The notes: a model not told the origin generated them from the letters alone. A DNA stretch of 32,967 nt from Bacteroidales bacterium H3 (GCA_001701135.1 DAAN01000007.1:1-32967), one strand, 5' to 3'; shown: positions 1-9,093, counted from the stretch's first letter. Made by a program: numbers and translations.

Positions 1-43
1 CGCCCTATCGGTAACATTTATTATTAAACAAGCTCTTAACGCA

Positions 44-745
44 ATGGCCACAATCCTAAATATCGAAACTTCCACAGCGGTCTGCTCGGTGGCGCTGGCC
101 TCCGAGGGCGCCATTCTGCAACATTCCGAAGAGTTCCAGGGGCGCAACCACGCCACGGTGCTCTCCGGCTTCATAAAGGATGCCCTCGACTATCTGGAGC
201 GTCACGACATGAAGCTCGACGCCGTGGCCGTGTCGATCGGGCCGGGCAGCTACACCGGTCTGCGCATCGGTCTGAGCGAGGCAAAGGGGCTGGCTTATGC
301 CCTGGAATGCAAGCTCATAGGAGTGAAGACACTCGAGCTGATGACCGTGGGTGTGATGTTCGGCGAGCACAATCTGCCCGAGGGCACTCTCTACGCCCCG
401 ATGATCGACGCCCGCCGCATGGAGGTCTACACAGCCCTCTACGACCTTGCCCTGAGCGAGGTGATGGCACCCCGCCCGCTGATTCTCGACGCCGACAGCT
501 ATGCCGACTTTCTGGCATCGGCTCCCGCCGTGGCCTTTTTCGGCGACGGCAGCGACAAGGCCCGCGAACTGCTCGGGGCCAAGCCCGGCGCCATATTCAT
601 TCCGGGCGTGAACCCGCTGGCGGTGGATATGGTGGCTCTGTCGGAACGCTCGTGGCGCAACGGCGACTTCCTCGACCTGGCTTATTCCACCCCCTTGTAT
701 CTCAAGGATTTCCAGGCCACCAAACCGCGTAACCTTTTCAGCTGA
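44..745 (+). CDS. tsaB: tRNA threonylcarbamoyladenosine biosynthesis protein TsaB
   Basis: TsaB is the non-catalytic partner of TsaD in the cytoplasmic complex that makes the t6A37 modification on ANN-decoding tRNAs. The 233-residue protein has the ASKHA-type N-terminus (NIETSTAVCSVAL, residues 5-17) and the family signature GPGSYTGLRIG near residues 67-77. Length matches the family (about 220-240). The ATG at 44 is the first plausible start and is followed directly by the conserved first strand. dnaE begins 31 bp after the stop, so the two are probably co-transcribed, although their functions are unrelated. Bases 1-43 are AT-rich and contain a 16-mer that recurs inverted at 18445-18460; I see no TAnnTTTG box there. 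Identification is secure. Confidence 0.95.
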   Translation: MATILNIETSTAVCSVALASEGAILQHSEEFQGRNHATVLSGFIKDALDYLERHDMKLDAVAVSIGPGSYTGLRIGLSEAKGLAYALECKLIGVKTLELMTVGVMFGEHNLPEGTLYAPMIDARRMEVYTALYDLALSEVMAPRPLILDADSYADFLASAPAVAFFGDGSDKARELLGAKPGAIFIPGVNPLAVDMVALSERSWRNGDFLDLAYSTPLYLKDFQATKPRNLFS

Positions 746-776
746 CTCCCACTCTCCACCCACTCCATCCTCAACC

Positions 777-3700
777 ATGTTCACACACCTCCACGTCCAC
801 TCGCAATACTCCGTGCTCGACGGCCAGGCATCGGTCAACGCCCTGGTCGACAAAGCCATGGCCGACGGCATGCCCGGCATTGCCCTCACCGACCACGGCA
901 ACATGTTCGGCATCAAGGAATTCTTCAACTACGTCGGCAAGAAAAACGGCAAGACCCGCGGTGCCATAAAGGACCTTAAAAAGGAGGCCGACGAGGCCGA
1001 GGCCAAAGGCGACGCCGAGACTGCCGCCGCCCGGCGCGCCGAGGCGCAGAAACTCGAAGGAAAGATATTCAAACCGATCTTCGGCTGCGAGGTGTATGTG
1101 GCCAAAAACTCTCTGGAGGAGCGTGGCGACAAGGATGACAAAGGTCGCCACCTGATTCTCCTTGCCAAAAACGAAAAGGGGTATCACAATCTGGTGAAAA
1201 TAGTGTCGCGGTCGTGGACCGACGGTTTCTATTTCCACCCCCGCACTGACAAGAAGGATATCGAGGCCCATCACGAGGGTATCATATGCTGCTCGGCATG
1301 CCTCGGCGGCGAGATACCCAAGCTGATTCTCAACGGCGAGATCGACGAGGCCGAGCGGCAGGTGCAGTGGTATCGCGACATCTTCGGCGACGATTACTAT
1401 CTGGAACTGCAGCGCCACAAGGCCACGGTGCCACGCGCCAACCACGAGACGATCGTGCTGCAGAACCGCGTCAACGCCGAGCTGATGCGCATCGCCGACA
1501 AATATGGCATAAAGGTTGTGGCCACCAACGACGTCCACTTTGTCAACGAGGAGGACGCCGAGCCCCACGAACGCCTCATATGCATCTCCACAGGAAAACG
1601 CATCGCCGACGAAAACCGCATGCTCTACTCCAAACAGGAGTGGCTGAAGACCACCGCCGAGATGGAGAAACTTTTCGAGGATATTCCCCAGGCGCTGGCC
1701 AACACGCAGGAGGTGCTCGACAAAGTGGAGTTCTACGACATCGACCATCCACCCATCATGCCCTTCTTCGCCATCCCAGAGAGCTTCGGCACCGAGGAGG
1801 AATACCGCAGCCGCATCACCGAGCAGGAGCTGTTCGACGAGTTCACCCGCGACGAAAACGGCAATGTGGTGATGAGCCGGGAGGATGCCGAGAAAAAAAT
1901 AAAGAAACTCGGGGGCTACGACAAGCTCTACCGCATAAAATTCGAGGCCGACTATCTGGCCAAACTCGCCTACGAAGGTGCCGAGAGACGCTATGGCTCA
2001 CCTCTGTCGGCCGAGATGCAGGAACGAATCAAATTCGAACTGCACATCATGAAGACGATGGGCTTCCCCGGCTACTTCCTCATCGTGCAGGATTTCATCA
2101 ATGAGTCGCGCGCCAAACTGGGCGTGTCGGTGGGGCCGGGCCGTGGTTCGGCGGCAGGGTCGTGCGTGGCCTACTGTCTGGGCATCACGCAGATCGACCC
2201 CGTGAAATACGATCTGCTGTTTGAACGTTTCCTCAACCCCGACCGCATTTCGCTGCCCGATATCGACGTCGACTTCGACGACGACGGCCGCGCGCGCGTG
2301 CTCAAATATGTCACCGACAAATATGGCGCCGAAAAGGTGGCCCACATCATCACCTACGGCACCATGGCCGCGAAATCGGCTCTGAAAGATGTGGCGCGCG
2401 TGGAGGGGCTTCCCATCCCCGAGAGCGACCGCCTGACCAAGATGATTCCCCGCCACATGCCCGAGGTGAACGGCAAGGAGCTGAAACCCACCCTGGCCAA
2501 CTGCTACGATTATGTGCCCGAGTTCAAGAACGAGCTGGCCAACCCCGACCCGGTGATGCAGGAGACCCTGCGCTATGCCCGCTCCCTGGAGGGGAATGTG
2601 CGCAACACCGGCGTGCATGCCTGCGGCGTGATCATCTGCCGCGACGCCATCTCCGACTGGGTGCCCGTGGCCACCGCCGACGACAAGGTCGAGGGGAAGC
2701 TGCTGGTGACGCAGTATGAGGGGCGCGTGATCGAGGAGACAGGGCTGATCAAGATGGACTTCCTCGGTCTGAAGACCCTTTCCATCATAATGGACGCGGT
2801 GAAAAACATCAAACTCACCCGCGGCGAGGAGATCGACATGGAGAAAATCCCCATCGACGACCCCAAGACCTACAAGCTCTATTGCGAGGGGCGCACCATC
2901 GGCACCTTCCAGTTCGAGTCGGCGGGCATGCAGAAATATCTGCGCGAGCTGCAGCCCTCGACCTTCGAGGACCTCATCGCCATGAATGCCCTCTACCGCC
3001 CCGGCCCCATGGAGTATATCCCCGACTTCATCTCGCGCAAACATGGCAAGACGCCCATCACCTACGATATTCCCATCATGGAGAAATATCTCAAGGACAC
3101 CTACGGCATCACCGTCTACCAGGAACAGGTGATGTTGCTGTCGCGTCTGCTGGCCAATTTCACTCGCGGCGAGAGCGACACCCTGCGCAAGGCCATGGGT
3201 AAGAAGCTCATCGACAAGATGAACCACCTCAAGGGAAAATTCCTCGAGGGGGGACAGGCCAACGGTCACGACGCCAAGGTGCTCGAAAAGATTTGGGCCG
3301 ACTGGGAGAAGTTCGCATCCTATGCCTTCAACAAGTCGCACGCCACCTGCTACTCGTGGGTGGCATTCCAGACCGCATACCTCAAAGCCAACTACCCTGC
3401 CGAATATATGGCTGCGGTGCTCTCGCGCAACCGCAGCGACATCACCAAGCTCACCAACTTCATGGATGAGTGCAAGGCCATGAGGATTCCCGTGAAGGGT
3501 CCCGACGTCAACGAGTCGTTCAACGATTTCGGCGTGAACTCGCACGGCGACATCCGCTTCGGCCTGGGCGCCATAAAGGGCGTGGGCGACAATGTGGTGG
3601 CCGCCATCATTGGCGAGCGCGACCGCGGCGGCCGCTTCGAAAGCCCCTGGGACTTTGTAGAGCGCGTGCCCGCCCGCATGATCAACCGTCGCGTGATGGA

Positions 3701-4580
3701 TTCGCTGGTGCTTGCCGGCGCTTTCGACTGGTATGAGGGTATCAAGCGAGAGGATTATTTCGAGAAGAATTCGCGCGACGAGACTTTCACCGAGCAGCTG
3801 CTACGCTATGGCGCTAACTTCCAGAACGCCGCCTCCGACCAGCAGAATTCGCTTTTCGGCGACATCATGGAGGAGATGAACACTCAGGGCCGTCCCGAAG
3901 TTAAGCCGGCAGTGCCCTGGGTCGATGCCGTGCGACTGGAGAAGGAGCGCGAGCTGGTGGGAATGTATCTGTCGGCTCATCCCCTCGACCGCTACTACAT
4001 GGAGCTGAACTACGGTATGCGCTCGGTGAAGGATTTCATCGAGGCCACCCCCGAGGAGGGGAAGGAGATAGTGTTTGGCGGCATGGTGACGAAATATTTC
4101 GAGGCACCAGCCCGCAACGGCGGCAACTATGCCAAAATCACACTCGAGGATTACACCGGCTCCGCCGAAATCCGCCTCTTCGGTCAGAAATATATCGATT
4201 TTTCGAAATATGGCAAGGAGGGCACACCCATCATGGTGACCATGCGTGCCGAGAGCCGTTTCAACCGCCCGCCCGAGTTCAGCGTGGTGCGCATACAGCT
4301 GCTCAACGAAGTGCATGGCAAACTCATATCGGGTGTCACAATCTCGGTGAGCAGCAACGAAATCACCCCGATGCTCACCGACTCGCTCAAAGAGCAGATG
4401 CGCGCTCCGTCGGAGTTAGCCTACAAGGGCGAACTGTATTTCAGGGTGTTCGACCCCGACGCCAACCGCTGGCTGCGTCTGAGCTCGTCGGTGAAGATGC
4501 CCATCGACCGCCAGCTGGTCAACATACTCGACCAGCTGCGCCTCGACTACCGCTTCAACCTCCATGGCCAGCGCCTCTGA
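777..4580 (+). CDS. dnaE: DNA polymerase III subunit alpha (DnaE)
   Basis: Catalytic subunit of the replicative polymerase. The 1267-residue protein starts with a PHP domain (HLHVHSQYSVLDG from residue 4). The polymerase-C core carries PDIDVDF with D495 and D497, and a third carboxylate D661 in KMDFLGLKTL; these match E. coli D401, D403 and D555. A helix-hairpin-helix (RFGLGAIKGVG) follows, then an OB-fold near residues 1095-1145 (IVFGGMVTKYFEAPARNGG onward). An Ala/Glu/Lys-rich insertion at about residues 64-98 lies inside the PHP domain. The PHP residues that bind metal in Thermus-type DnaE all appear present: H6, H8, D15, H40, E105, H125, a Cys in 171-175, D252 and H254. E. coli has lost several of these. 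Length is normal for Bacteroidetes DnaE. Confidence 0.98.
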   Translation: MFTHLHVHSQYSVLDGQASVNALVDKAMADGMPGIALTDHGNMFGIKEFFNYVGKKNGKTRGAIKDLKKEADEAEAKGDAETAAARRAEAQKLEGKIFKPIFGCEVYVAKNSLEERGDKDDKGRHLILLAKNEKGYHNLVKIVSRSWTDGFYFHPRTDKKDIEAHHEGIICCSACLGGEIPKLILNGEIDEAERQVQWYRDIFGDDYYLELQRHKATVPRANHETIVLQNRVNAELMRIADKYGIKVVATNDVHFVNEEDAEPHERLICISTGKRIADENRMLYSKQEWLKTTAEMEKLFEDIPQALANTQEVLDKVEFYDIDHPPIMPFFAIPESFGTEEEYRSRITEQELFDEFTRDENGNVVMSREDAEKKIKKLGGYDKLYRIKFEADYLAKLAYEGAERRYGSPLSAEMQERIKFELHIMKTMGFPGYFLIVQDFINESRAKLGVSVGPGRGSAAGSCVAYCLGITQIDPVKYDLLFERFLNPDRISLPDIDVDFDDDGRARVLKYVTDKYGAEKVAHIITYGTMAAKSALKDVARVEGLPIPESDRLTKMIPRHMPEVNGKELKPTLANCYDYVPEFKNELANPDPVMQETLRYARSLEGNVRNTGVHACGVIICRDAISDWVPVATADDKVEGKLLVTQYEGRVIEETGLIKMDFLGLKTLSIIMDAVKNIKLTRGEEIDMEKIPIDDPKTYKLYCEGRTIGTFQFESAGMQKYLRELQPSTFEDLIAMNALYRPGPMEYIPDFISRKHGKTPITYDIPIMEKYLKDTYGITVYQEQVMLLSRLLANFTRGESDTLRKAMGKKLIDKMNHLKGKFLEGGQANGHDAKVLEKIWADWEKFASYAFNKSHATCYSWVAFQTAYLKANYPAEYMAAVLSRNRSDITKLTNFMDECKAMRIPVKGPDVNESFNDFGVNSHGDIRFGLGAIKGVGDNVVAAIIGERDRGGRFESPWDFVERVPARMINRRVMDSLVLAGAFDWYEGIKREDYFEKNSRDETFTEQLLRYGANFQNAASDQQNSLFGDIMEEMNTQGRPEVKPAVPWVDAVRLEKERELVGMYLSAHPLDRYYMELNYGMRSVKDFIEATPEEGKEIVFGGMVTKYFEAPARNGGNYAKITLEDYTGSAEIRLFGQKYIDFSKYGKEGTPIMVTMRAESRFNRPPEFSVVRIQLLNEVHGKLISGVTISVSSNEITPMLTDSLKEQMRAPSELAYKGELYFRVFDPDANRWLRLSSSVKMPIDRQLVNILDQLRLDYRFNLHGQRL

Positions 4581-4649
4581 CGCGCCCCTCATTGCTGAAC
4601 GCCGCTTTAATTGGAAATCTCAAAAACACAACTTATAATTTAACTTCCC

Positions 4650-4967
4650 ATGACATTCACTGACGAAAACATCAAGGAAATCATCGCATCAGGCAAGCCC
4701 GTGATGGTTGACTGCTGGGCCACATGGTGCGGCCCCTGCAAAGCTATGGCTCCCCTTATCGACGAACTGGCCAAGGAATATGAAGGCCGCGTGGTAATCG
4801 GCAAATACAATGTCGACGAAGAGAGCGATCTGGCCACAGAGCACCGCGTGATGTCGCTTCCCACCATCCTCTTCTTCAAGAATGGAGAGAAAGCCCCCAT
4901 CCGACTGGCCGGCTCGCAGACCCGCGAGACCCTCGAAGCCAAACTCTCCGAGCTTATGGCTCTCTGA
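4650..4967 (+). CDS. trxA: Thioredoxin
   Basis: Small cytoplasmic dithiol-disulfide oxidoreductase of 105 residues. The active site WCGPC lies at residues 26-30 (C27, C30), and the conserved cis-proline segment SLPTILFFKNGE follows. There is an extra cysteine at position 22 (VDCWATWCGPC) where many thioredoxins have Phe or Leu. No signal peptide is visible, so it is cytoplasmic. It sits 69 bp after dnaE in an AT-rich gap that may hold a separate promoter, although I see no clear TAnnTTTG box. A rho-independent terminator follows at 5001-5031. dnaE next to trxA is, to my recollection, a common Bacteroidales arrangement. Confidence 0.95.
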   Translation: MTFTDENIKEIIASGKPVMVDCWATWCGPCKAMAPLIDELAKEYEGRVVIGKYNVDEESDLATEHRVMSLPTILFFKNGEKAPIRLAGSQTRETLEAKLSELMAL

Positions 4968-5000
4968 CACCGACGCCCCACACATCCTGCCGCATAAAGA

Positions 5001-5031
5001 AGGTGCTGTATGGTTGATACAGCGCCTTTTT
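5001..5031 (+). terminator. Rho-independent terminator after trxA
   Basis: An 11-bp stem is formed by 5001-5011 and 5017-5027 with one G-T wobble and a five-base loop, followed by a T run to 5031. It lies between the convergent stops of trxA and the DUF6377 gene, so it may act on both strands. Confidence 0.85.
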
Positions 5032-5041
5032 ATGTTTTCGG

Positions 5042-6676
5042 TCAGTCGGGATCGGGATCGGAGAATGAGTTGATGGCGAGGATGTCCTGCTCGAAGGTGG
5101 CACGGTTGATGGCGCGGTTGCGCAGGCGGTTGCGGTAGGCGTAGATGGTGTTGACCGACAGGTTGAGAATCTGCGCCACGCGGTTGGTGTCGTCGATGCC
5201 CAGACGCATGAACGCCAGGATGCGCAGGTCGGTGTTGAGATTTTCGTTGTCGCCTAAGGTTATGCGCTCTTCGGGGCGCAGCAGGGCGTTGACCGAATCG
5301 ACGAAGTTGGGATAGATGTGGAGAAACGCCTCGTCGAAAGCCTGATAAAACTCCACACTCTGATCCTCTATGAATTTATTGGATTTGGTAAGCTTATAAA
5401 GCTCGTCGATCTGACCGGCCGAAATCTTGCGGTTGGCCAGTTTGCTGAACTGTTTGAGCTTGTCCATGTAGATGGAGCAGAGCGTCATGAACTGGCCGAT
5501 GTAGATATCCTTGGTGGCGTTGGCATCGCGGAGTTCGCCACGCATACGCGCCACGCGCCGCAGCTGGCGCCGCAAAAAGACCACCGACACAATCAGCGCA
5601 CCCACACACATCAGCAGCACAATCATCACGGAGTACATCCATGTGCGCCACTGCGCTATCTGCGAGTTGTGGTCCTCGTCGACGATGGTGAGCAGGCGTG
5701 ATGTCGACGCCACGCGCACCGAGGCACGGCTCTCCACGGCGTTGTTGAGCGCCACGCGGATATATTCATGGGCGCGGCGCTTGTCGCCGGTCTCGTAGAG
5801 GGTGCCGGCAAGCTCCTGCAGCGACACCACCTCGAGATTGGCGCGGAGAAGATCGGAGATAGCCGACTGCGACAGGTAGTAGAGATATTCGTTGCGGTCG
5901 CCGCGGGCCTGAGCAATTGCCGCCAGCGTGTGGGTGGCGATGGCATAGCATGGCGAGCGGGGTCCGATGCGGCGCACAAGCGACGTGAGCACCTCGTAGG
6001 CACGGGTGTATTCACGCACCGTGTAGTAATATTCCCCGAGGTTGAGCAGATATTTGTCGGAACCGGGTTCGAGCAGCGGCAGCAGACTGTGCTGCGCCTC
6101 TATGGCGCGGTTGTTCCAGTAGTCGTAGGTGGAGTTGAAGCCGAGGTAGTACGACGAGATGTAGGAGAACATCTGGCGCCCCGACTCAAGGTAGGTGGCT
6201 TTCAGCCCCGGCTCCATGGCCGTGGTGTCGATGGCATTGTATTCGCTGATAGCATCGTTGATGAATCCGCTGAGCGACAGATATGTTGCGCGGCGGATGC
6301 GGAATTCGGTGATGAGCGAGTCGAGGCGCTGCGACTCGAGGCGTCCTTTCCACAGTTCGGCCACACGGGTGCCGTTCTCCAGGCCGCGGGTGTAATAGAA
6401 CAGGGCCGAGTCGTTGTTGAACTTGTCGTAGTTGCGGGCGATGTCGATGGTGATGCCCAGACGGCGCAGCGTGTCGCCGGCCGACACCCGGTAAAGGGTC
6501 TTGAGAGAGTCGATGCGCTGGTTGCGCTCCGCCTTGTAGACGTTGCGGCGCGACAGGCTGCGGTCAAGCTCGCGCAGCGACTGGTGCACGTCGGATTCAG
6601 TGAACTGCGACGCGTGACATACGATGGCTGCAATGCAAAAGAATGCGGTGAGGACTCTCTTTATCAATCGGTTCAT
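5042..6676 (-). CDS. DUF6377-type membrane-anchored TPR/HTH protein
   Basis: Predicted 544-residue envelope regulator of a Bacteroidetes-specific type. From the chosen ATG (6676) it begins with a signal-like sequence (MNRLIKRVLTAFFCIAAIVC). Helical, TPR-like repeats rich in Tyr, Arg and Leu follow to about residue 335, then a transmembrane segment near 345-368 (MYSVMIVLLMCVGALIVSVV). The C-terminal part holds a helix-turn-helix at about 489-529 (FMRLGIDDTNRVAQILNLSV onward) resembling LuxR-like DNA-binding helices. The upstream in-frame ATG at 6763 would put 29 polar residues before the signal sequence and overlap the upstream gene, so I reject it. It lies 28 bp after the DUF4294 gene and is probably co-transcribed. 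Target genes and signal are unknown. The family call is from memory of the domain pattern. Confidence 0.8.
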   Translation of the reverse strand: MNRLIKRVLTAFFCIAAIVCHASQFTESDVHQSLRELDRSLSRRNVYKAERNQRIDSLKTLYRVSAGDTLRRLGITIDIARNYDKFNNDSALFYYTRGLENGTRVAELWKGRLESQRLDSLITEFRIRRATYLSLSGFINDAISEYNAIDTTAMEPGLKATYLESGRQMFSYISSYYLGFNSTYDYWNNRAIEAQHSLLPLLEPGSDKYLLNLGEYYYTVREYTRAYEVLTSLVRRIGPRSPCYAIATHTLAAIAQARGDRNEYLYYLSQSAISDLLRANLEVVSLQELAGTLYETGDKRRAHEYIRVALNNAVESRASVRVASTSRLLTIVDEDHNSQIAQWRTWMYSVMIVLLMCVGALIVSVVFLRRQLRRVARMRGELRDANATKDIYIGQFMTLCSIYMDKLKQFSKLANRKISAGQIDELYKLTKSNKFIEDQSVEFYQAFDEAFLHIYPNFVDSVNALLRPEERITLGDNENLNTDLRILAFMRLGIDDTNRVAQILNLSVNTIYAYRNRLRNRAINRATFEQDILAINSFSDPDPD

Positions 6677-6704
6677 TACTTGCGGATTTTTGGGGGGATG
6701 CGGC

Positions 6705-7376
6705 TCAGAGCTGACCCTGCTCCACAAGGGTGCAGACGCGCTCGATGATGGCATCCTCGTCATTGCGGTCGGGCTGGTATTTGCCTTTGAGGTTTACGCC
6801 GAAAAGGCGCCCGAATCCCTGCCAGAATGTGGCGCGGAACGACCCGAGAAAGGCTTTCAGGATGTCGTAGCCGCTCTGGTTGGTCTCGCGCTGTATCAGT
6901 TTCACCAGCATGCGTGCCTGGCTTTTGGTGAAACGTTTCAGCACCGGTTTGTATTGCTCGAAAACGGCACCCTCCATCTCCTTGAGGTATTTTTCACGCT
7001 CCTTCTGGGTGGGGAAGGTCTCGATATATTCGTAGGTCTCTACAAGTGTCTCGCAGATTAGCTTGGCATACGGGAGGGTACGTTTCACGTCGCGCACTGT
7101 GCGCCAGTAGAATTGCTCCTGTTTCTTGTTTTTGAATTTAAGCGGAGGAAAGACAGTGATGTCGTTGAGCACCAGCACGAGCACGGTGTCGCCCTGCGGG
7201 GTGACCTCGTGATATTTGCCACGGTAGATGCTTTTGAGACCGCTTCCGGGATTGTTGATGTCGCGCTGCTGCTGGACCACGGTGGTCTCCTCTACGTGCT
7301 CCTGAGCAGCGGCGGGGGTGCTCCACCCGACGAGGGGAAGCAACAGCAGGAGAGTTATGACGATGCGTGAAATCAC
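6705..7376 (-). CDS. DUF4294 family exported protein
   Basis: A 223-residue protein of a Bacteroidetes family without a known biochemical role. It has an N-terminal signal peptide (MISRIVITLLLLLPLVGWS, then PAAAQ, probable cleavage near residue 25), so it should be periplasmic. The body contains the conserved stretch VFPPLKFKNKKQEQFYWRT and a basic, helical C-terminal half (YLKEMEGAVFEQYKPVLKRF). The start is GTG at 7374-7376; no in-frame ATG gives a signal peptide. It lies 48 bp after nadB and 28 bp before the DUF6377 gene, all on the minus strand, which suggests one transcript. I assign no function. Confidence 0.8.
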   Translation of the reverse strand: MISRIVITLLLLLPLVGWSTPAAAQEHVEETTVVQQQRDINNPGSGLKSIYRGKYHEVTPQGDTVLVLVLNDITVFPPLKFKNKKQEQFYWRTVRDVKRTLPYAKLICETLVETYEYIETFPTQKEREKYLKEMEGAVFEQYKPVLKRFTKSQARMLVKLIQRETNQSGYDILKAFLGSFRATFWQGFGRLFGVNLKGKYQPDRNDEDAIIERVCTLVEQGQL

Positions 7377-7424
7377 TGATTGACGGTAGGTTATGACATC
7401 TTTACAACGTTTGCCCTACCCTGT

Positions 7425-9023
7425 TTATTGCGCTTTGGTGACTTCGCTGCCGTCGTGGGGCACGGGAGGATAGTCGAGCGTGTAATGCAGACCCCGGCTC
7501 TCCTTGCGCTCTTTGGCCTGACGCATAATCAGATAGCCCACGTTGATGATGTTGCGCAATTCGCATATCTCGCGGCTGACCTTAGAGCATTTGAACAGGC
7601 GCTCGGTCTCCTCGTAGAGGATGTCGAGACGGTTCCATGCGCGGTCAAGGCGCAGGTTGGAGCGCACGATGCCCACATAGGCACCCATTATCTGGTTCAC
7701 CTCGCGGATACTCTGTGTGATCAGTACCATCTCCTCGGGGTGGCGGGTGCCCTCGTCGTTCCACTGGGGCACATCGGTGCGGAATGAATAGCTGTCGACC
7801 ATCGACGAGGCATGGCGGGCGGCTGCGTCGGCATAGACCACGGCCTCGATCAGAGAGTTGGAGGCCAGACGGTTGCCGCCGTGCAACCCGGTGCATGAAC
7901 ATTCGCCTACGGCATAGAGGCGGTGGATCGACGACTCGCCGTTGAGGTCGACCTTGATGCCGCCGCAGAGGTAGTGGGCTGCGGGTGCCACGGGGATATA
8001 GTCCTTGGTGATGTCGATACCCAGCGAGAGGCATTTGGCGTAGATGTTGGGGAAATGGCGGCGGGTCTCCTCAGGGTCTTTGTGGGTGACATCGAGATAG
8101 ACGCATTCGTCGCCGTTGAGTTTCATCTCGGAGTCGATGGCGCGGGCCACCACATCGCGGGGAGCAAGCTCCAGACGGCTGTCGTAGCGCTCCATGAAGC
8201 GCTCGCCCTTGCGGTTGCGCAGCATGGCGCCGTAGCCGCGCATGGCTTCGGTGATAAGGAACGAGGGGCGGTCGCCCGGGTGGAAGAGCGCGGTGGGATG
8301 GAACTGGATGAACTCCATGTCCTGCACGGTGCCTTTGGCGCGGTAGACCATGGCGATACCGTCGCCGGTAGCGACCAGGGGATTTGTCGTGGTCTGGTAT
8401 ACGGCACCGGTGCCGCCGGTGGCCATCAGTGTCACCTTTGCCAGGAATGTGTCGACGGTGCCCTGAGGGTTGAGCACGTAGGCGCCGTAGCAGGTGATGT
8501 CGGGGGTGCGGCGGGTAATCATTTTGCCCAGATGGTGCTGGGTGATGATTTCCACAGCGAAGTGGTTTTCGTAGATGTCGATATATGGATTCTGCTCCAC
8601 AGCCTTTATCAGGCTCTCCTGAATCTCGAAACCGGTGTTGTCGGCATGGTGGAGGATACGGAATTCGGAGTGGCCGCCTTCGCGGTGGAGGTCGAAAGTG
8701 CCGTCGGCCTTGCGGTCGAAATTGACTCCCCACTCGAGGAGCTGACGGATCTGGGCGGGAGCCTCACGCACCACTTTCTCCACGGCCTTGGGGTCGGAAA
8801 TCCAGTCGCCGGCAACCATTGTGTCGTGGATATGCTTTTCGAAGTCGTCGACGGCGAGGTCGGTGACCGAAGCCACTCCTCCCTGCGCCAGGGCGGTGTT
8901 GGCCTCATGAAGCGATGATTTGCACACGAGCGCCACACGGTGCTCCGGAGAAGCCACTTTCAGGGCGAAACTCATGCCGGCGATGCCGCTGCCGACCACG
9001 AGATAATCATATTCCTTAACCAT
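7425..9023 (-). CDS. nadB: L-aspartate oxidase (NadB)
   Basis: Flavoprotein that oxidises L-aspartate to iminoaspartate, the first step of de novo NAD synthesis. The 532-residue protein opens with the FAD-binding dinucleotide fold (YLVVGSGIAGMSFALKVA). It carries the succinate dehydrogenase/fumarate reductase-type active-site segments (FIQFHPTALFHPGDRPSFLI, RDVVARAIDSEM) and the GGIKVDLNGES and GLHGGNRLASNSL motifs. The ATG at 9023 is preferred over 9059 because the first strand begins directly after it and a 36-nt leader with a (CG)n palindrome lies between. A TAnnTTTG promoter sits at 9062-9093. nadA and nadC are not in this window. Confidence 0.96.
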   Translation of the reverse strand: MVKEYDYLVVGSGIAGMSFALKVASPEHRVALVCKSSLHEANTALAQGGVASVTDLAVDDFEKHIHDTMVAGDWISDPKAVEKVVREAPAQIRQLLEWGVNFDRKADGTFDLHREGGHSEFRILHHADNTGFEIQESLIKAVEQNPYIDIYENHFAVEIITQHHLGKMITRRTPDITCYGAYVLNPQGTVDTFLAKVTLMATGGTGAVYQTTTNPLVATGDGIAMVYRAKGTVQDMEFIQFHPTALFHPGDRPSFLITEAMRGYGAMLRNRKGERFMERYDSRLELAPRDVVARAIDSEMKLNGDECVYLDVTHKDPEETRRHFPNIYAKCLSLGIDITKDYIPVAPAAHYLCGGIKVDLNGESSIHRLYAVGECSCTGLHGGNRLASNSLIEAVVYADAAARHASSMVDSYSFRTDVPQWNDEGTRHPEEMVLITQSIREVNQIMGAYVGIVRSNLRLDRAWNRLDILYEETERLFKCSKVSREICELRNIINVGYLIMRQAKERKESRGLHYTLDYPPVPHDGSEVTKAQ

Positions 9024-9032
9024 ATATTTATG

Positions 9033-9046
9033 CCCGCGCGCGCGGG
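9033..9046. repeat. Alternating C/G palindrome in the nadB leader
   Basis: CCCGCGCGCGCGGG is a perfect 14-bp palindrome with five CG steps inside an otherwise AT-rich leader. It lies 9 bp upstream of the nadB ATG and downstream of the predicted transcription start, so it would be in the mRNA. Confidence 0.8.
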
Positions 9047-9061
9047 GAATTAAGTTCATTG

Positions 9062-9093
9062 CAAAATTACACCATTCGGCTCAAACTGCCAAA
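9062..9093 (-). promoter_or_regulatory. Bacteroidales sigma-70-type promoter for nadB
   Basis: On the minus strand a -33 TTTG (9093-9090) is followed after 20 bases by the -7 box TAATTTTG (9069-9062), an exact fit to the TTTG / TAnnTTTG consensus. The -33 element directly follows the permease stop codon. Predicted transcription would start near 9057, about 34 nt before the nadB ATG. Confidence 0.75.

Noticed and set aside
1998..3545. Minus-strand frame of 515 codons opposite dnaE
   Set aside because: Lies wholly over the conserved polymerase core of dnaE and has shadow-type composition.
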